Shown: in pieces, positions 7,878 to 16,834 of the stretch | How the letters are laid out: each line of letters starts with the position of its first letter | Position numbering within the stretch: position 1 is the first letter of the stretch | Source of the DNA: CAZCFB01 sp964511535 | Lineage (GTDB): Bacteria > Myxococcota_A > Polyangia > GCA-2747355 > CAZCFB01 | DNA: 64,000 bases | Assembly: GCA_964511535.1 (NCBI GenBank) | Contig: CAZEFW010000022.1 | Coordinates: 1-64,000 of the forward strand | Direction: 5' to 3' | Made by a program: the position numbers and the translations under genes | Notes under the pieces: generated by a model | Told to the model about the DNA's origin: nothing | Seen by the model: only the letters and a program-made list of their open reading frames with translations | Database searches by the model: none

Positions 7878-9569
7878 ATGCCCCCCCGCCCCCGCATGGC
7901 GCTCCTGGCGCGCCACCTGGCGTGCCAGCTGTGGCTGCCAGCGCTGATCATCGTCACCCTGGCCTACCTCGGCCTGGTGGCGCACCACCGCGGGTTGACC
8001 ACCTTCATCAACGGCGAGGACTGCCTCTGGGTCCGGGGCGAGAACTTCGGCTGGGGCGACCGCACCGTGCAGACCTACCTGCTGCACCGGCTGTTCCGCG
8101 AGCACCACGGCGAAAGCCTGGAGCTGCTCTACGGCGCCGCGCTGCTGCTGCACTTCCTCAACGCCCTGGCGCTGTACGGCCTGGTCACGGCGATGATTCG
8201 CGGGCTGCGCACTCGCCTGCTGGCCGGGCGCGCGGACGCCCACCTGGCCGGCGGCACCGCGGGCGCGCTGTTCTTGCTCTACCACACCACCAACCTGGGC
8301 TACCTGTCGGCCATCTCGTACCAGATGTGCACCCTGGCCATGCTGCTGGCGCTGGCCATGGCCGTGATCCACCTGCGCGGCGGGCACCCGCTGTGGTGGG
8401 CGGGGGCGGCCATCGCCTGGGTCGGCGCCCTGAACACCCACTCCTACGCCTTCGGTTTCCCGCTGCTCGTGGCGCTCATCGAGCTGCACGTGCGGCGCAC
8501 CTCGGACATGCCGGGGCGGCTGCGGGCGGCGCTGTGGCGCTACCTGCTGCTGGCCGTGGTGCTGGGCGTTCACCTGGCGCTGAACATGCAGACCTTCGAC
8601 ACCCAGTGGGTCAAGCGGCCCGACCCGCCGCCCTTCGGCCTGCTGAGCGAGCCGGGCTGGGTCTACGCCTTCTTCGCCACCTGCGTCGAGTTCTTCGCTG
8701 CGCGCTTCAGCAGCGGGAACCTCCCCGCGTTGACCGACCCCCGGGTGCTGCCCACGACGCTGCCAGGGGCGCTGGCCGACGTCGCGCCCTGGGCGCTGCT
8801 GGCGCTGCTGGTCGGGTGCGCGCTGCTCACCGCGCGAAACCTGTGGCGACGGCGGGCCGCCGGGCTGGCCGCCGGCGTCACCTTCTTCCTGGTGGCCTGG
8901 AACCTGCCGATCTACCCGCAGGTGCGCCTGGCGCCCTTCGTCACCGAGCCCACCTGGCGCTACGAGCTGTCCATGGCGGCGCTGTGTGCCCTGTTGGCGC
9001 TGATCGGCATGGGGCTGACCCGCCGCCTGGCGGCGCTGTCCGGGCGCGCGATGCCCGGCCTCGCCGGCGCCCTGCTGGCGGTCCCCCTGGTTGTCTGGGC
9101 GCTGGCGGCCTCCGCCGAGGACCAGGCGTACCTCATGCGGGTGCTGCGCGGAACCCGGTCGCTGAACAACCAGAGCTCCTGCGAGCCGGCGCGGTGGTGC
9201 GAACAACAGCCACGGCTGACGCGGGCGGAGGTGGTGCGGCGCGCGGCAGCCCGCGCCTCGCTGCGCTGCGCCGACCTGCACGGGCTGGACCTGCGCGGCG
9301 TGGATCTGCGCGGCGTGGACCTGCACGGGGCGAACCTGTCCGCCGCCAGCCTGGACGGCGCCAAGCTGCAGGGGGCGCGCCTGTCCGGCGCCTGCCTCAA
9401 CTGGAGCGGCCTGGTGCAGGCCGACCTGAGCGGGGCCGACCTGCGGCACGCCCGGCTCACCGGGGCCACCCTGCGTGGGGCGCGCCTGTGCGGCGCCAAA
9501 GTGGAGGGGCTGAAGGACGCCTGCGCCACCGATATCGTCGGCGAGTTGCTTCAACGTCGTTGTCCTTGA
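7878..9569 (+). CDS. Polytopic membrane protein (GT-C-like) with C-terminal pentapeptide repeats
   Basis: 563 aa. About ten hydrophobic segments span residues 10-420. The region with HFLNALALYGLV resembles the H..NALL.Y.L segment of GT-C/TMTC-type glycosyltransferases, and an acidic loop (NGEDCLWV, then GENFGWGDR) follows the first TM, so a sugar-transferase-like function is possible but unproven. From about residue 455 to 545 it has pentapeptide repeats of the A(D/N)LxG type: ADLHG, LDLRG, VDLRG, VDLHG, ANLSA, ASLDG, AKLQG, ARLSG, then ADLSG, ADLRH, ARLTG, ATLRG, ARLCG. These predict a right-handed quadrilateral beta-helix. It is divergent from the glycosyltransferase operon and starts a plus-strand run of genes. 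Confidence 0.6.
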   Translation: MPPRPRMALLARHLACQLWLPALIIVTLAYLGLVAHHRGLTTFINGEDCLWVRGENFGWGDRTVQTYLLHRLFREHHGESLELLYGAALLLHFLNALALYGLVTAMIRGLRTRLLAGRADAHLAGGTAGALFLLYHTTNLGYLSAISYQMCTLAMLLALAMAVIHLRGGHPLWWAGAAIAWVGALNTHSYAFGFPLLVALIELHVRRTSDMPGRLRAALWRYLLLAVVLGVHLALNMQTFDTQWVKRPDPPPFGLLSEPGWVYAFFATCVEFFAARFSSGNLPALTDPRVLPTTLPGALADVAPWALLALLVGCALLTARNLWRRRAAGLAAGVTFFLVAWNLPIYPQVRLAPFVTEPTWRYELSMAALCALLALIGMGLTRRLAALSGRAMPGLAGALLAVPLVVWALAASAEDQAYLMRVLRGTRSLNNQSSCEPARWCEQQPRLTRAEVVRRAAARASLRCADLHGLDLRGVDLRGVDLHGANLSAASLDGAKLQGARLSGACLNWSGLVQADLSGADLRHARLTGATLRGARLCGAKVEGLKDACATDIVGELLQRRCP

Positions 9570-9596
9570 GCGCCCTTCGGGCTTAGCCTTTACCCA

Positions 9597-11027
9597 ATGA
9601 GCGAAGAAAGCGCGACCACAGGGGAGAAGACCACACCCGCGCCGGTGGCCGTATCCCTCCGCCCGGACGTGCTGCTCTACCTGCTGATGGAGGTGCTGTT
9701 CGACGCCGGGCTGCTGTTCATCGCGGCCACCTTCCCCGGCTGGCTGCAGCTGCTGTCCAACTCTCGCTACCCCGCGCTCAACATGGCGATCTTCTCGGTC
9801 TTCGGCGTGGGCGTGCTGCTGACCTACATCAACTTCTTTCGCCTGGTCCGGGAGGAGCGGCTGCTGTTCCGGGCGGTGCGCGCCTGCCGCCGCACCGGCG
9901 CGCCCGGCGCGGTGGTGGCCGAGATGCCCCGGCGGAGCGCCGTGGCCGCCCGGCTGCAAGCGGCGCTGGCGAGGCCCGACCGGGCGCGTGACGGCGACCC
10001 CGAGGGGCAGGATGCGCTGGAGATCCGCGAGGCGGCCCGGGTGGGCTGGGGGCGCTACATCACCGGCGTGCTCACCCTGCTCGGCCTGCTCGGCACCTTC
10101 CTCGGCCTGATGCTGGCCATCGAGGCCATGCGCGACCTGCTGGACCTGAAGGACTTCCAGGCCTTCTTCCAGGGAGTGGTGGGCGCCCTGGACGGCATGG
10201 GCACGGCGTTTTCAACCTCCCTGGCGGGCATCTGCGGGGCGGTCATCCTCGGCTTCCAGCAGCTGCTGATCTACCAGGCGCAGTCGGCCTGGATGGCCCG
10301 CACCGGGCAGTTCATCTCCCACGAGCTGGCGCCCCAGCTGCAGGATACCGAGAGCGTGGGCGGCCTGGAGGTGGAGTTCGCGCGGCTGCGGCAAGCCCTG
10401 GGCGAGTTCCGCGTGGACACCACGGGGGCCAGCGTGGAGCTGCGCGCGGCAGCCCAGGCCCTGGGCGAGCGCACCGCGGTGCTGGCCGAGTCCTCCTCGG
10501 CGGTGCTGGCAGTGCTCGACCGTCAGGAGGATCGCTGGCGCGCGGTGGAGGACGCCTTGCGAGATCTGCACCGGCTCGCCGAGCGTGAGAACCGGGCGCT
10601 GCTGGAGATGGTGGGGCACCAGCTGGACAACCTGGAGCTGGCCGGGCAGGAGCGCGGGCCCGGGGACGCGACCCCGGAGCCGGACGCGCCTGACGCGGAG
10701 GCGGCGGAGGGGGCCGGGGGCGGCGCCGATCCGCGCGTGGCCGCCGAGCTGCAGCGGGTCAGCGGGCTGCTGTCGGCCATCTACCGCGAGATGGCGCTGG
10801 TGATCCGCTCGTCAGCCAACAAGCTGGAGGGGAGCCAGGCCGAGCTGACCCGCCTGGTGCGCCGCCTGATCAAGCGCTCCGACGCCCAGTCCGCCAACGC
10901 CACGCACCAGATCCTGCTGCTGCGCAACCTGCTGCGCTACATGGGCAAGGACGAGGAGCAGCTGCGCCAGATCCTCGACCAGGTCGCCCGGGAGGAGGCG
11001 CCCGCCGACGAGGAGGAGGCGCCGTGA
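9597..11027 (+). CDS. MotA/TolQ/ExbB-type proton channel subunit with long cytoplasmic tail (ZorA-like)
   Basis: 476-aa inner-membrane protein. Two TMs lie near residues 22-45 and 58-82. Two more carry the family signature: about 148-172 (GLLGTFLGLMLAIEAM) and about 198-222 (GMGTAFSTSLAGICGAV). These match the pore helices of MotA/TolQ/ExbB/ZorA proteins, which form pentameric ion channels. A ~250-residue helical, Glu/Arg/Ala-rich tail follows, as in ZorA. The next gene encodes the matching MotB/ZorB-like partner and overlaps by 4 nt. No Shine-Dalgarno is obvious before the ATG at 9597; a small GCCC/GGGC hairpin (9571-9582) precedes it. The function driven by ion flow is unknown. Confidence 0.75.
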   Translation: MSEESATTGEKTTPAPVAVSLRPDVLLYLLMEVLFDAGLLFIAATFPGWLQLLSNSRYPALNMAIFSVFGVGVLLTYINFFRLVREERLLFRAVRACRRTGAPGAVVAEMPRRSAVAARLQAALARPDRARDGDPEGQDALEIREAARVGWGRYITGVLTLLGLLGTFLGLMLAIEAMRDLLDLKDFQAFFQGVVGALDGMGTAFSTSLAGICGAVILGFQQLLIYQAQSAWMARTGQFISHELAPQLQDTESVGGLEVEFARLRQALGEFRVDTTGASVELRAAAQALGERTAVLAESSSAVLAVLDRQEDRWRAVEDALRDLHRLAERENRALLEMVGHQLDNLELAGQERGPGDATPEPDAPDAEAAEGAGGGADPRVAAELQRVSGLLSAIYREMALVIRSSANKLEGSQAELTRLVRRLIKRSDAQSANATHQILLLRNLLRYMGKDEEQLRQILDQVAREEAPADEEEAP

Positions 11028-11656
11028 GGTCGCGGCGCCTGACCCACCCCGCGGAGCTGCGGCCGTGGCCGTCGTTCGTCGACGCCCTGTCGGCCTCGCT
11101 GCTGGTGCTGGTGTTCATCGTCACGCTGCTGTCGATCCGCTCGGGCAAGGTGCTCGAGAGCATCAAGAAGGAGAAGACCACCGAGCAGGTGCAACAGATC
11201 CTGACCGAGACCATCGAGAAGGAGGTGCGCACCGAGGGGGTGGAGGTCAAGCGCCAGGACGAGCGGCTGCGCATCCTGGTGCCCGACACGCTGCTGTTCG
11301 AGTCGGGCAGCGCGCAGATGAGCGAGGAGGGGCAGCACATCATCCTGGCGGTGACGCGCAAGCTGACCCGCATCCCGGGGCTGGTGGAGGTGCAGGGCCA
11401 CACCGACGACAGGCCGATCCGGGGCAAGCTGGCCCAGCGCTTCCCCACCAACTGGGAGCTGTCCACGGCGCGCGCCACGGCGGTGGTGCGGCTGATGGAG
11501 GAGCAGGGGCAGATGAAGTCCTCCCGGCTGCAGGGCTCGGGCTTCTCGCGCTTCCGCCCCATCGCGCCCAACACCTCGGACCGGGGCAGGGCGAAGAACC
11601 GCCGCATCGAGATCGTGCTCACCCCGGCGGTGGGGGCGGCGCAGGGGCTCAAGTGA
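11024..11656 (+). CDS. MotB/OmpA-like peptidoglycan-binding motor partner (ZorB-like)
   Basis: 210 aa. Start is GTG at 11024-11026, overlapping the upstream stop (GTGA) with AGGAGG 4 nt before it. A short N-terminus with Trp-Pro (LRPWPSF) leads into one TM (about 18-37) that begins with Asp20 (FVDALSASLL). This Asp corresponds to the ion-carrying Asp of MotB and ZorB. A helical linker precedes a C-terminal OmpA-like domain (about 85-200) with LFESGSAQM, QGHTDD, STARA and N-R-R-I-E-I, the peptidoglycan-binding fold. Together with the preceding gene it would form an ion-driven stator or rotary unit anchored to the wall. Confidence 0.82.
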   Translation: MRSRRLTHPAELRPWPSFVDALSASLLVLVFIVTLLSIRSGKVLESIKKEKTTEQVQQILTETIEKEVRTEGVEVKRQDERLRILVPDTLLFESGSAQMSEEGQHIILAVTRKLTRIPGLVEVQGHTDDRPIRGKLAQRFPTNWELSTARATAVVRLMEEQGQMKSSRLQGSGFSRFRPIAPNTSDRGRAKNRRIEIVLTPAVGAAQGLK

Positions 11657-12231
11657 CGCGCGGGCGCGCGGAGGATCTGGACGACCTGTGCGCCCGGGCG
11701 CGCGCCGCGGGGCTGCCGGAGCAGGTGCAGCAGGTCTTGCGCCGGGGCGGCCCGGCCCACGGGCACCTGGTGCTGGCGGCGGAGCGCTGGGTGGAGGACG
11801 CCGAGGCGCTGGCGGCCCACGCCGACGAGCTGTCGCGGCGGCTGAGCCGCGATGCGCCCGCTGACCCGGCGCCGCCGGAGGCCGCCGCGGGGCTCGAGAC
11901 GCTGGCCGCGCTGCACCGCGCGCGCAGGCGCCTGCAGCGCGAGGCCGCGGCGACCCTGGCCGAGCGCCACCCGGTGGCGGGCCTTGCCATGCTCGAGGAG
12001 AGCGAGCTCGGCGCGGACATGCCCAGCGCCGAGGCGCGGTCCCACTTCCGCGCGCTGGAGCTGGCCGATCGGCTCACGGGGCAGGGGGTGATCCCGACCT
12101 TGACCGAGCAGGAGCGCGGCGCCCTGGCCGGGGCCCAGGACGCGCAGCAGGCCATGGCCGTGATCCATCAGGCCCTGCAGCGCATCAATGAGCTGGCCAG
12201 CGGCGCCCGGGCCAGGCTGGAGCGGCGGTGA
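11653..12231 (+). CDS. Uncharacterised helical protein, third gene of the MotAB/ZorAB-like unit
   Basis: 192 aa, no recognised family. GTG start at 11653-11655 overlaps the stop of the OmpA-like gene (GTGA), and its own stop overlaps the GTG start of the next gene in the same way. No signal peptide or TM is seen, so a cytoplasmic location is likely. The sequence is Ala/Arg/Leu/Glu-rich and predicted mostly helical, with an R-R-R-L-Q-R-E stretch near the middle and a more complex C-terminal half (DMPSAEARSHFRALELADRL, then TLTEQERGAL). Double translational coupling suggests it works with the channel pair, perhaps as a cytoplasmic adaptor or effector. It does not look like ZorC, ZorD or ZorE. 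Confidence 0.6.
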   Translation: MTRGRAEDLDDLCARARAAGLPEQVQQVLRRGGPAHGHLVLAAERWVEDAEALAAHADELSRRLSRDAPADPAPPEAAAGLETLAALHRARRRLQREAAATLAERHPVAGLAMLEESELGADMPSAEARSHFRALELADRLTGQGVIPTLTEQERGALAGAQDAQQAMAVIHQALQRINELASGARARLERR

Positions 12232-13519
12232 CGGCGCGCTCCACGGGGCCGCGCTTGCGGTGGGGCGCGCTGCTGGCGGCGATGGCGGCGATGGGCGCGT
12301 GCAAGCCGTCCGGGGGAGCGCCGGGCGGCGCCGGCCCCACCGAGGCCGAGGCCCGGGCGGCCGCGGCGGGGGCGGGGCCGGGGGGGCGCCCCCCCCCCCC
12401 CCCCCCGCCGCCCCCGGCCCCCCCCCCCCCGCGGCCCCCGGGNNNNNNNNNNGGGGGGCGGCGAGGGCGGCGTGGGGCGCGGGCACGCCGGCCGGGGGCG
12501 CCCGGGGCGCCCCCGCCCCCGCCGCGGCCGCGGCCCGGGCGGCCGCGGCGGCGCGGGCCCTGGAGCTGCCCGCGCCCCGGACGCCGGCCAGGCCAGGCAG
12601 CAGGCCGCGCCTGCGCCTGCGGGACAGCTGCCTGCACCCGGCGCTGGCCGTCGAGGGCAGCTACAGGCAGATCAAGGACGTCATCTACCACGAGCCACCC
12701 TCGGGCGCGCTCCGGCTGGATCTGATGCGGCCCGAGGGGCAGGGGACCTTTCCCCTGGTGGTGCTGATCCACGGCGGCGGCTGGGTGTCGGGCAGGCGCG
12801 GCGAGCTCGTGCACGAGCAGCTGATGTTGGCCTCCCAGGGCATCGCGTCCGCGTCCGTGGACTACCGGCTGGCCAACGCCCCGGAGACCAAGTTCCCCGC
12901 GGCCGTGCGGGACGTGCGCTGCGCGGTGCGCTTCCTGCGACAGCATGGGAAGCGGTTCCGGATCGACCCGAAGCGGATCGTCGCGATGGGGCCCTCGTCG
13001 GGAGGGCACCTGGCCGCCATGCTCGCCGCGGCGGGGGACGACCCGCGGTTCGACGATCCGGGGTGCAAGAGCCGCGATGCCGGGGCCACCGTGCAGGGGG
13101 CCGTGGCGTTCTACGCGCCGCTGGAGCTGCGCCCCTTCATGGGCGCCGGGGTGCCGGTGGAGATCCTGACGACCTTCCTGGGCGTCAACCCACAGCGACG
13201 CCCGCGGCGGGCGGCCCACGCCTCGCCGGTGACCCACCTCGACGCCCGCGATCCGCCGTTCATGCTGGTGCACGGCGAGAAAGACATCCTGGTGCCGGCC
13301 TCGCAGTCGCGCGCCTTCAAGTGGGCGCTGGACCACCTGGGCGTGCCCGCCCTGCATGTGGAGGTCGCGGGCGCGGGGCATGGCTTCTTCATGTTCAAGG
13401 GCACCGACCAGTTTCGCCGGGCCACCTGCAGCACGGTGGGCTTCATCCGGACCCTCTTCGGGTTGCCCCTGCGGGAGGATCCGGCGTCGGCGCCAAGAAC
13501 CACGGGGACCAGGGAGTAA
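12228..13519 (+). CDS. Alpha/beta-hydrolase (carboxylesterase/BD-FAE-like) lipoprotein, interrupted by assembly gap
   Basis: One gene read in two frames either side of a 10-N gap. The N-terminus starts at GTG 12228 (GTGA overlap with the upstream stop) and has a lipoprotein signal peptide ending AAMGAC. After an Ala/Gly/Pro low-complexity stretch and the gap, the frame shifts and continues to TAA at 13517-13519. The hydrolase part shows the oxyanion motif HGGGW, nucleophile elbow GPSSGG (Ser), acidic residue in GEKDIL and His in GAGHGF, the full catalytic triad of esterase/feruloyl-esterase-like enzymes. The frame change is most simply caused by bad sequence in the G/C homopolymers, not a true frameshift. 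The ester substrate is unknown. Confidence 0.7.
12443..12452. other. Assembly gap (10 N) in G/C homopolymer
   Basis: Ten Ns flanked by long C-runs and G-runs (about 12385-12442 and 12453-12545). Ten Ns is usually a placeholder of unknown size. The flanking bases are probably unreliable and the coding frame changes across them. Confidence 0.97.
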
Positions 13520-13563
13520 CATGAGGAGGGCTCCGGCAGGAGGCCGCAGGAGGTGCAGGGAAG

Positions 13564-14745
13564 ATGCGCAAGACTGACGTGGTCATTTTGATCGTGCTGC
13601 TGGCCGTGGCCGGGGTCGTGGTCTGGCAGCAGCTGACGGTGAGCAAGCTGGCGATGCAGGTGGAGCAGGCCACCGCTGCGCAGGGTGCCGGGCCCGGAAC
13701 CGGCGCGCCGGCCCCGAAGCCTGCCAGGCCCCCGGACCCCCGTCCGGCCACCACGGGGACCTCGCCCGCCCAGATGGAGATGGTGATGCAGCTCAGCCGT
13801 CACTCTGATCGCCAGGTGCGCCAGGGGGCCATCCTGATCCTGGGGCGGCTGGCCGCGTTTCAGCTGGCCGGCAAGCAGCGCCGCCGGGTGCGGGACCAGC
13901 TGGTCAACGCCCTGCGCCTGGAGACCGACTACACCGTGCTGCGCGCGCTGCTCAAGGCCCTCGAGGACCTGGACCGGGACGGGTTCGGCGAGATGCTGCT
14001 CAAGGTGACCGCCACGGGCAGCACCGCGGCACGTCGCACGGCGGCGGGCATGCTGGCCTCCAAGGCCACGGCCGGCATGGGGCCGTCCATCATGCAGCTG
14101 ATGACCTCGCTCACCGGCGCCAGCCACGAGGTGAACTCCCTGCGCGGCTACCTGCTGCGGGCGCTGCAGCGGGCCCCCTACTCGGGCGCATTTACCGAGC
14201 TCGACGCGCTGCTGCGCCGGGGGGGCACGAGCTCCACGCGGTCCCAGATCGTCTCGGCCATGGCCGCCTGCGCCACCCTCGAGCATGGCCCCCGCCTGGT
14301 GGCGGTGCTCAAGGAGATCGCGCCGTCGGGCAGCAGCCGCACCAACTACGCCGCCACCTACATCATGACCGCCCTGGCGCGGCTGGGGGACATCCGCGGC
14401 ACCGAGGCCATGCTGCCGTACCTGTACGCCGCCAACTCGTCGGTGCGGCGGGCCGCGGTCCGCGCGCTGGGGCAGCTGCTCGACCCCGTGGCCGCCCCCG
14501 CGCTGATAAAGGCCCACGCCCGGGCGCTGCCCGGCTCGTCGGATCGCCGCAACCTGGAGCGCATGTTCACCAACGGCTACCCGGGCGTGCGCTACCAGCA
14601 GCGGGTGGCAGAGAGCGGCTCCGCTGGCCGCCCTGCCGTGCGCCAGCCCCCCACCCTGGTGAGCTCGCGGGAGATGGCCACGCTCATGGCCAACCGCGCC
14701 GTGCGGCTCAAGCAGCTCTCCATCAAGCCCGAGCAGGAGCTCTGA
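13564..14745 (+). CDS. Membrane-anchored HEAT-repeat protein
   Basis: 393 aa. ATG at 13564 is preceded by AGGAGG about 10 nt upstream. An N-terminal TM anchor (about 6-24) is followed by a helical and Pro/Ala-rich linker (25-70). Residues about 75-345 consist of paired-helix repeats of HEAT type (e.g. SDRQVRQGAILILGRLAA, ARRTAAGMLASKA, SSVRRAAVRALGQLLDPVAA), a scaffold for protein-protein contacts. It would sit in the periplasm if the single TM is an uncleaved signal anchor. It lies 44 nt after the esterase gene on the same strand and may belong to the same transcript as the motor-like genes. Function unknown. Confidence 0.7.
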   Translation: MRKTDVVILIVLLAVAGVVVWQQLTVSKLAMQVEQATAAQGAGPGTGAPAPKPARPPDPRPATTGTSPAQMEMVMQLSRHSDRQVRQGAILILGRLAAFQLAGKQRRRVRDQLVNALRLETDYTVLRALLKALEDLDRDGFGEMLLKVTATGSTAARRTAAGMLASKATAGMGPSIMQLMTSLTGASHEVNSLRGYLLRALQRAPYSGAFTELDALLRRGGTSSTRSQIVSAMAACATLEHGPRLVAVLKEIAPSGSSRTNYAATYIMTALARLGDIRGTEAMLPYLYAANSSVRRAAVRALGQLLDPVAAPALIKAHARALPGSSDRRNLERMFTNGYPGVRYQQRVAESGSAGRPAVRQPPTLVSSREMATLMANRAVRLKQLSIKPEQEL

Positions 14746-14747
14746 GC

Positions 14748-16745
14748 TCAGCCGTCGAGGGCTTCTCGCACCGCCAGGAGCAGCTCCTGGGGCGTGAACG
14801 GCTTGCGGATCAAGGGCTGGCCGTCGGCCAGCAAGGCCCTGACCTCCGACACCTCGGGGTCATGCCCGGTGCAGAACAGCGCCCGGGCGTCCTTGCGCAT
14901 CAGCTTCAGCTGCTCGAAGACCGCCCGCCCGCTCACCTTGGGCATCATCACGTCCAGCAGGGCGAGGGAGATCTCGTCGGCGTTGGCGTTGAACACCCGC
15001 AGCGCCTCCACGCCGTCACGGGCGACGAAGGTACGGTAGCCGGCATCGCGCAGGATGAGCACGGCCAGGTCCAGGATCATCGGCTCGTCCTCGGCCACCA
15101 GGATGCCCTCGTGGCCGCCCTCGCCCATGGCCTCGGGGCGATCAGAGTCCACGTCGGCGTGCCGCTCGTGGACCGGCAGGTAGATCCTGAAGGTGGTCCC
15201 CTCGCCGGGCGCGCTCTGCACGGTGATGGTCCCGTCATGCTGCTTGATGATGCCGTAGGCGGTGGCGAGGCCGAGCCCTGTGCCCTGGCCCACCTCCTTG
15301 GTGGTGAAGAACGGATCGAAGATCTGCCGCTGCACCTCGGGGCTCATGCCGCAGCCGGTGTCCGAGATGCAGATCACGATGTGCGGCTGGTCGGGCAGCA
15401 CCGGCGGTGACGGCGGGTCAACGGTGGGCAATTCGACCCGCTCGGTGTTGATGGTGAGCCGTCCGCCCTCGGGCATGGCGTCCCGGGCGTTGAGGCACAG
15501 GTTGAGCAGCACCTGCTGCAGCTGCCCCTGGTCGGCGTACACCGTCCCGATCTCCTGGCCCTGCGCCACCTCCAGCTGGATCTGCTCGCCGATGAGCGGC
15601 TTGATCATGCTGGTGTGGTCAGCGATGACCTTGTTCGGGTTCAGGTACCCCATGCTCATGCTCTGGCGGCGGCTGAAGCTGAGCAGCTGCGTGGTCAGGC
15701 TCGCGGCGCGGTCCACGGCCTTGAGCGAGCGCTTGACGAAGCGCATCACCTTGGGCTGGTCGCGGACCTCCTGCACGGCCAGGTGCATGTAGCCCTGGAT
15801 CACCTGCAGGATGTTGTTGTACTCGTGGGCCACGCCGCCGGCCAGCAGCCCCACGGCCTCGAGCTTCTGCGCCTGGCGGATCTGGCGGTCCTTCTCTCGC
15901 AGGGCGTCCTCGGCCAGGCGGCGGGCGGTGATGTCGGTGATCAGGCCACCCGTGCGCACCACGCCCCGGACGTCGGTGGAGACGATCCAGGTTCGGTCCA
16001 GGACCCATCGCACGGTCCCGTCGGGGCGCACCAGGCGGTACTCGCACTCCATCCTGCCGTCCCGCGTCAGCAGCTTGAACGCTCGCTCGACGGTGTGCTG
16101 GTCGTCGGGGTGGACCAGGCGGAACCACTGGTCGTCGGAGGTGTGGAAGGCCTCCATGGGCAGGCCGGTCATCTGCTCGATGGCCGGGTTGGCGTACAGC
16201 AGCGCCGATTTTCGCAGGTCCTCGTTGCTGTGCACCTCGGCGGTCCATACCACCGCGTCGATGGACTCGGCCAGGGTCTGGAAGCGCTCCTCGCTGCGCC
16301 GCAGCGCCTCGGTGCGGGCGGTGATGTCGCGGCCGACGCCGTAGACCACGCCCTGCTCCAGGTCGGGCGTGACATGCCACGAGATCCAGCGGTGGCTGCC
16401 GTCCTTGCAGATGTTGCGGTCCTCGAAGTCGAGCAGGGTCTCGCCCTCGAGCAGCTTCGCCATGTACTCCCTGGCGTGGTCGCGATCGTCGGGGTGGATG
16501 AACTCCATGAACGGGCGCTCGAGCAGCTCTTGCTCCGTGAACCCCAGCAGCTTCGTAAAGGCGGGGTTGACGCGCTTGTAGTAGCCGTCCGCGCCAGCCA
16601 CCACCAGCAGGTCCATGGAGAGGCTGAAGAAGTCCACCAGCTCCTGTTCGGTGTGCTCCGCGCTGGCGCCGCGCTGCTGCAGCTCCTGCTCGAGCGATTC
16701 GACGCGGGCCAGAAGCTGCTCACGGTCCATTTCGCTACCTGACAC
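14748..16745 (-). CDS. Hybrid PAS sensor histidine kinase with C-terminal receiver
   Basis: 665-aa soluble sensor kinase. The start chosen is GTG at 16743-16745, with GGAGG 7 nt upstream; the internal ATG at 16730 lacks a good site. Order: coiled-coil start, PAS about 40-145 (MDLLVVAGADGYYKRVN), PAS/PAC about 155-285, HisKA about 300-365 with GGVAHEYNNIL (phospho-acceptor His), HATPase_c with N-box LNLCLNARDAM, G1 DTGCGM and G2 GTGLGL, then a receiver domain (about 545-660) with acidic ED, phospho-acceptor Asp in LLDVMMP, and the KP signature. No TM is present, so it should sense a cytoplasmic signal. No separate output regulator is adjacent. It converges with the HEAT gene (2 bp apart). Confidence 0.92.
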   Translation of the reverse strand: MSGSEMDREQLLARVESLEQELQQRGASAEHTEQELVDFFSLSMDLLVVAGADGYYKRVNPAFTKLLGFTEQELLERPFMEFIHPDDRDHAREYMAKLLEGETLLDFEDRNICKDGSHRWISWHVTPDLEQGVVYGVGRDITARTEALRRSEERFQTLAESIDAVVWTAEVHSNEDLRKSALLYANPAIEQMTGLPMEAFHTSDDQWFRLVHPDDQHTVERAFKLLTRDGRMECEYRLVRPDGTVRWVLDRTWIVSTDVRGVVRTGGLITDITARRLAEDALREKDRQIRQAQKLEAVGLLAGGVAHEYNNILQVIQGYMHLAVQEVRDQPKVMRFVKRSLKAVDRAASLTTQLLSFSRRQSMSMGYLNPNKVIADHTSMIKPLIGEQIQLEVAQGQEIGTVYADQGQLQQVLLNLCLNARDAMPEGGRLTINTERVELPTVDPPSPPVLPDQPHIVICISDTGCGMSPEVQRQIFDPFFTTKEVGQGTGLGLATAYGIIKQHDGTITVQSAPGEGTTFRIYLPVHERHADVDSDRPEAMGEGGHEGILVAEDEPMILDLAVLILRDAGYRTFVARDGVEALRVFNANADEISLALLDVMMPKVSGRAVFEQLKLMRKDARALFCTGHDPEVSEVRALLADGQPLIRKPFTPQELLLAVREALDG

Positions 16746-16834
16746 TTATTCCCCTCCTTCCAGGCGACAGCTTAGCTGATCCTGTGGTTCCAGGGTACCG
16801 TTGTGCACATCATGGGTGGTAAAGTGGAGCCGCC

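Noticed and set aside
7266..9959. 897-codon open frame on the minus strand
   Set aside because: It is antisense to the pentapeptide membrane gene and its neighbour; composition (Arg/Gly/His/Gln-rich, no domain) is that of a high-GC shadow frame.
12228..13519. Programmed frameshift in the esterase gene
   Set aside because: The frame change coincides with Ns and G/C homopolymers, so an assembly problem explains it better.
9597..14745. Complete Zorya defence system
   Set aside because: Only A- and B-like genes are present; no helicase (ZorD), ZorC or HNH ZorE was found among the neighbours.
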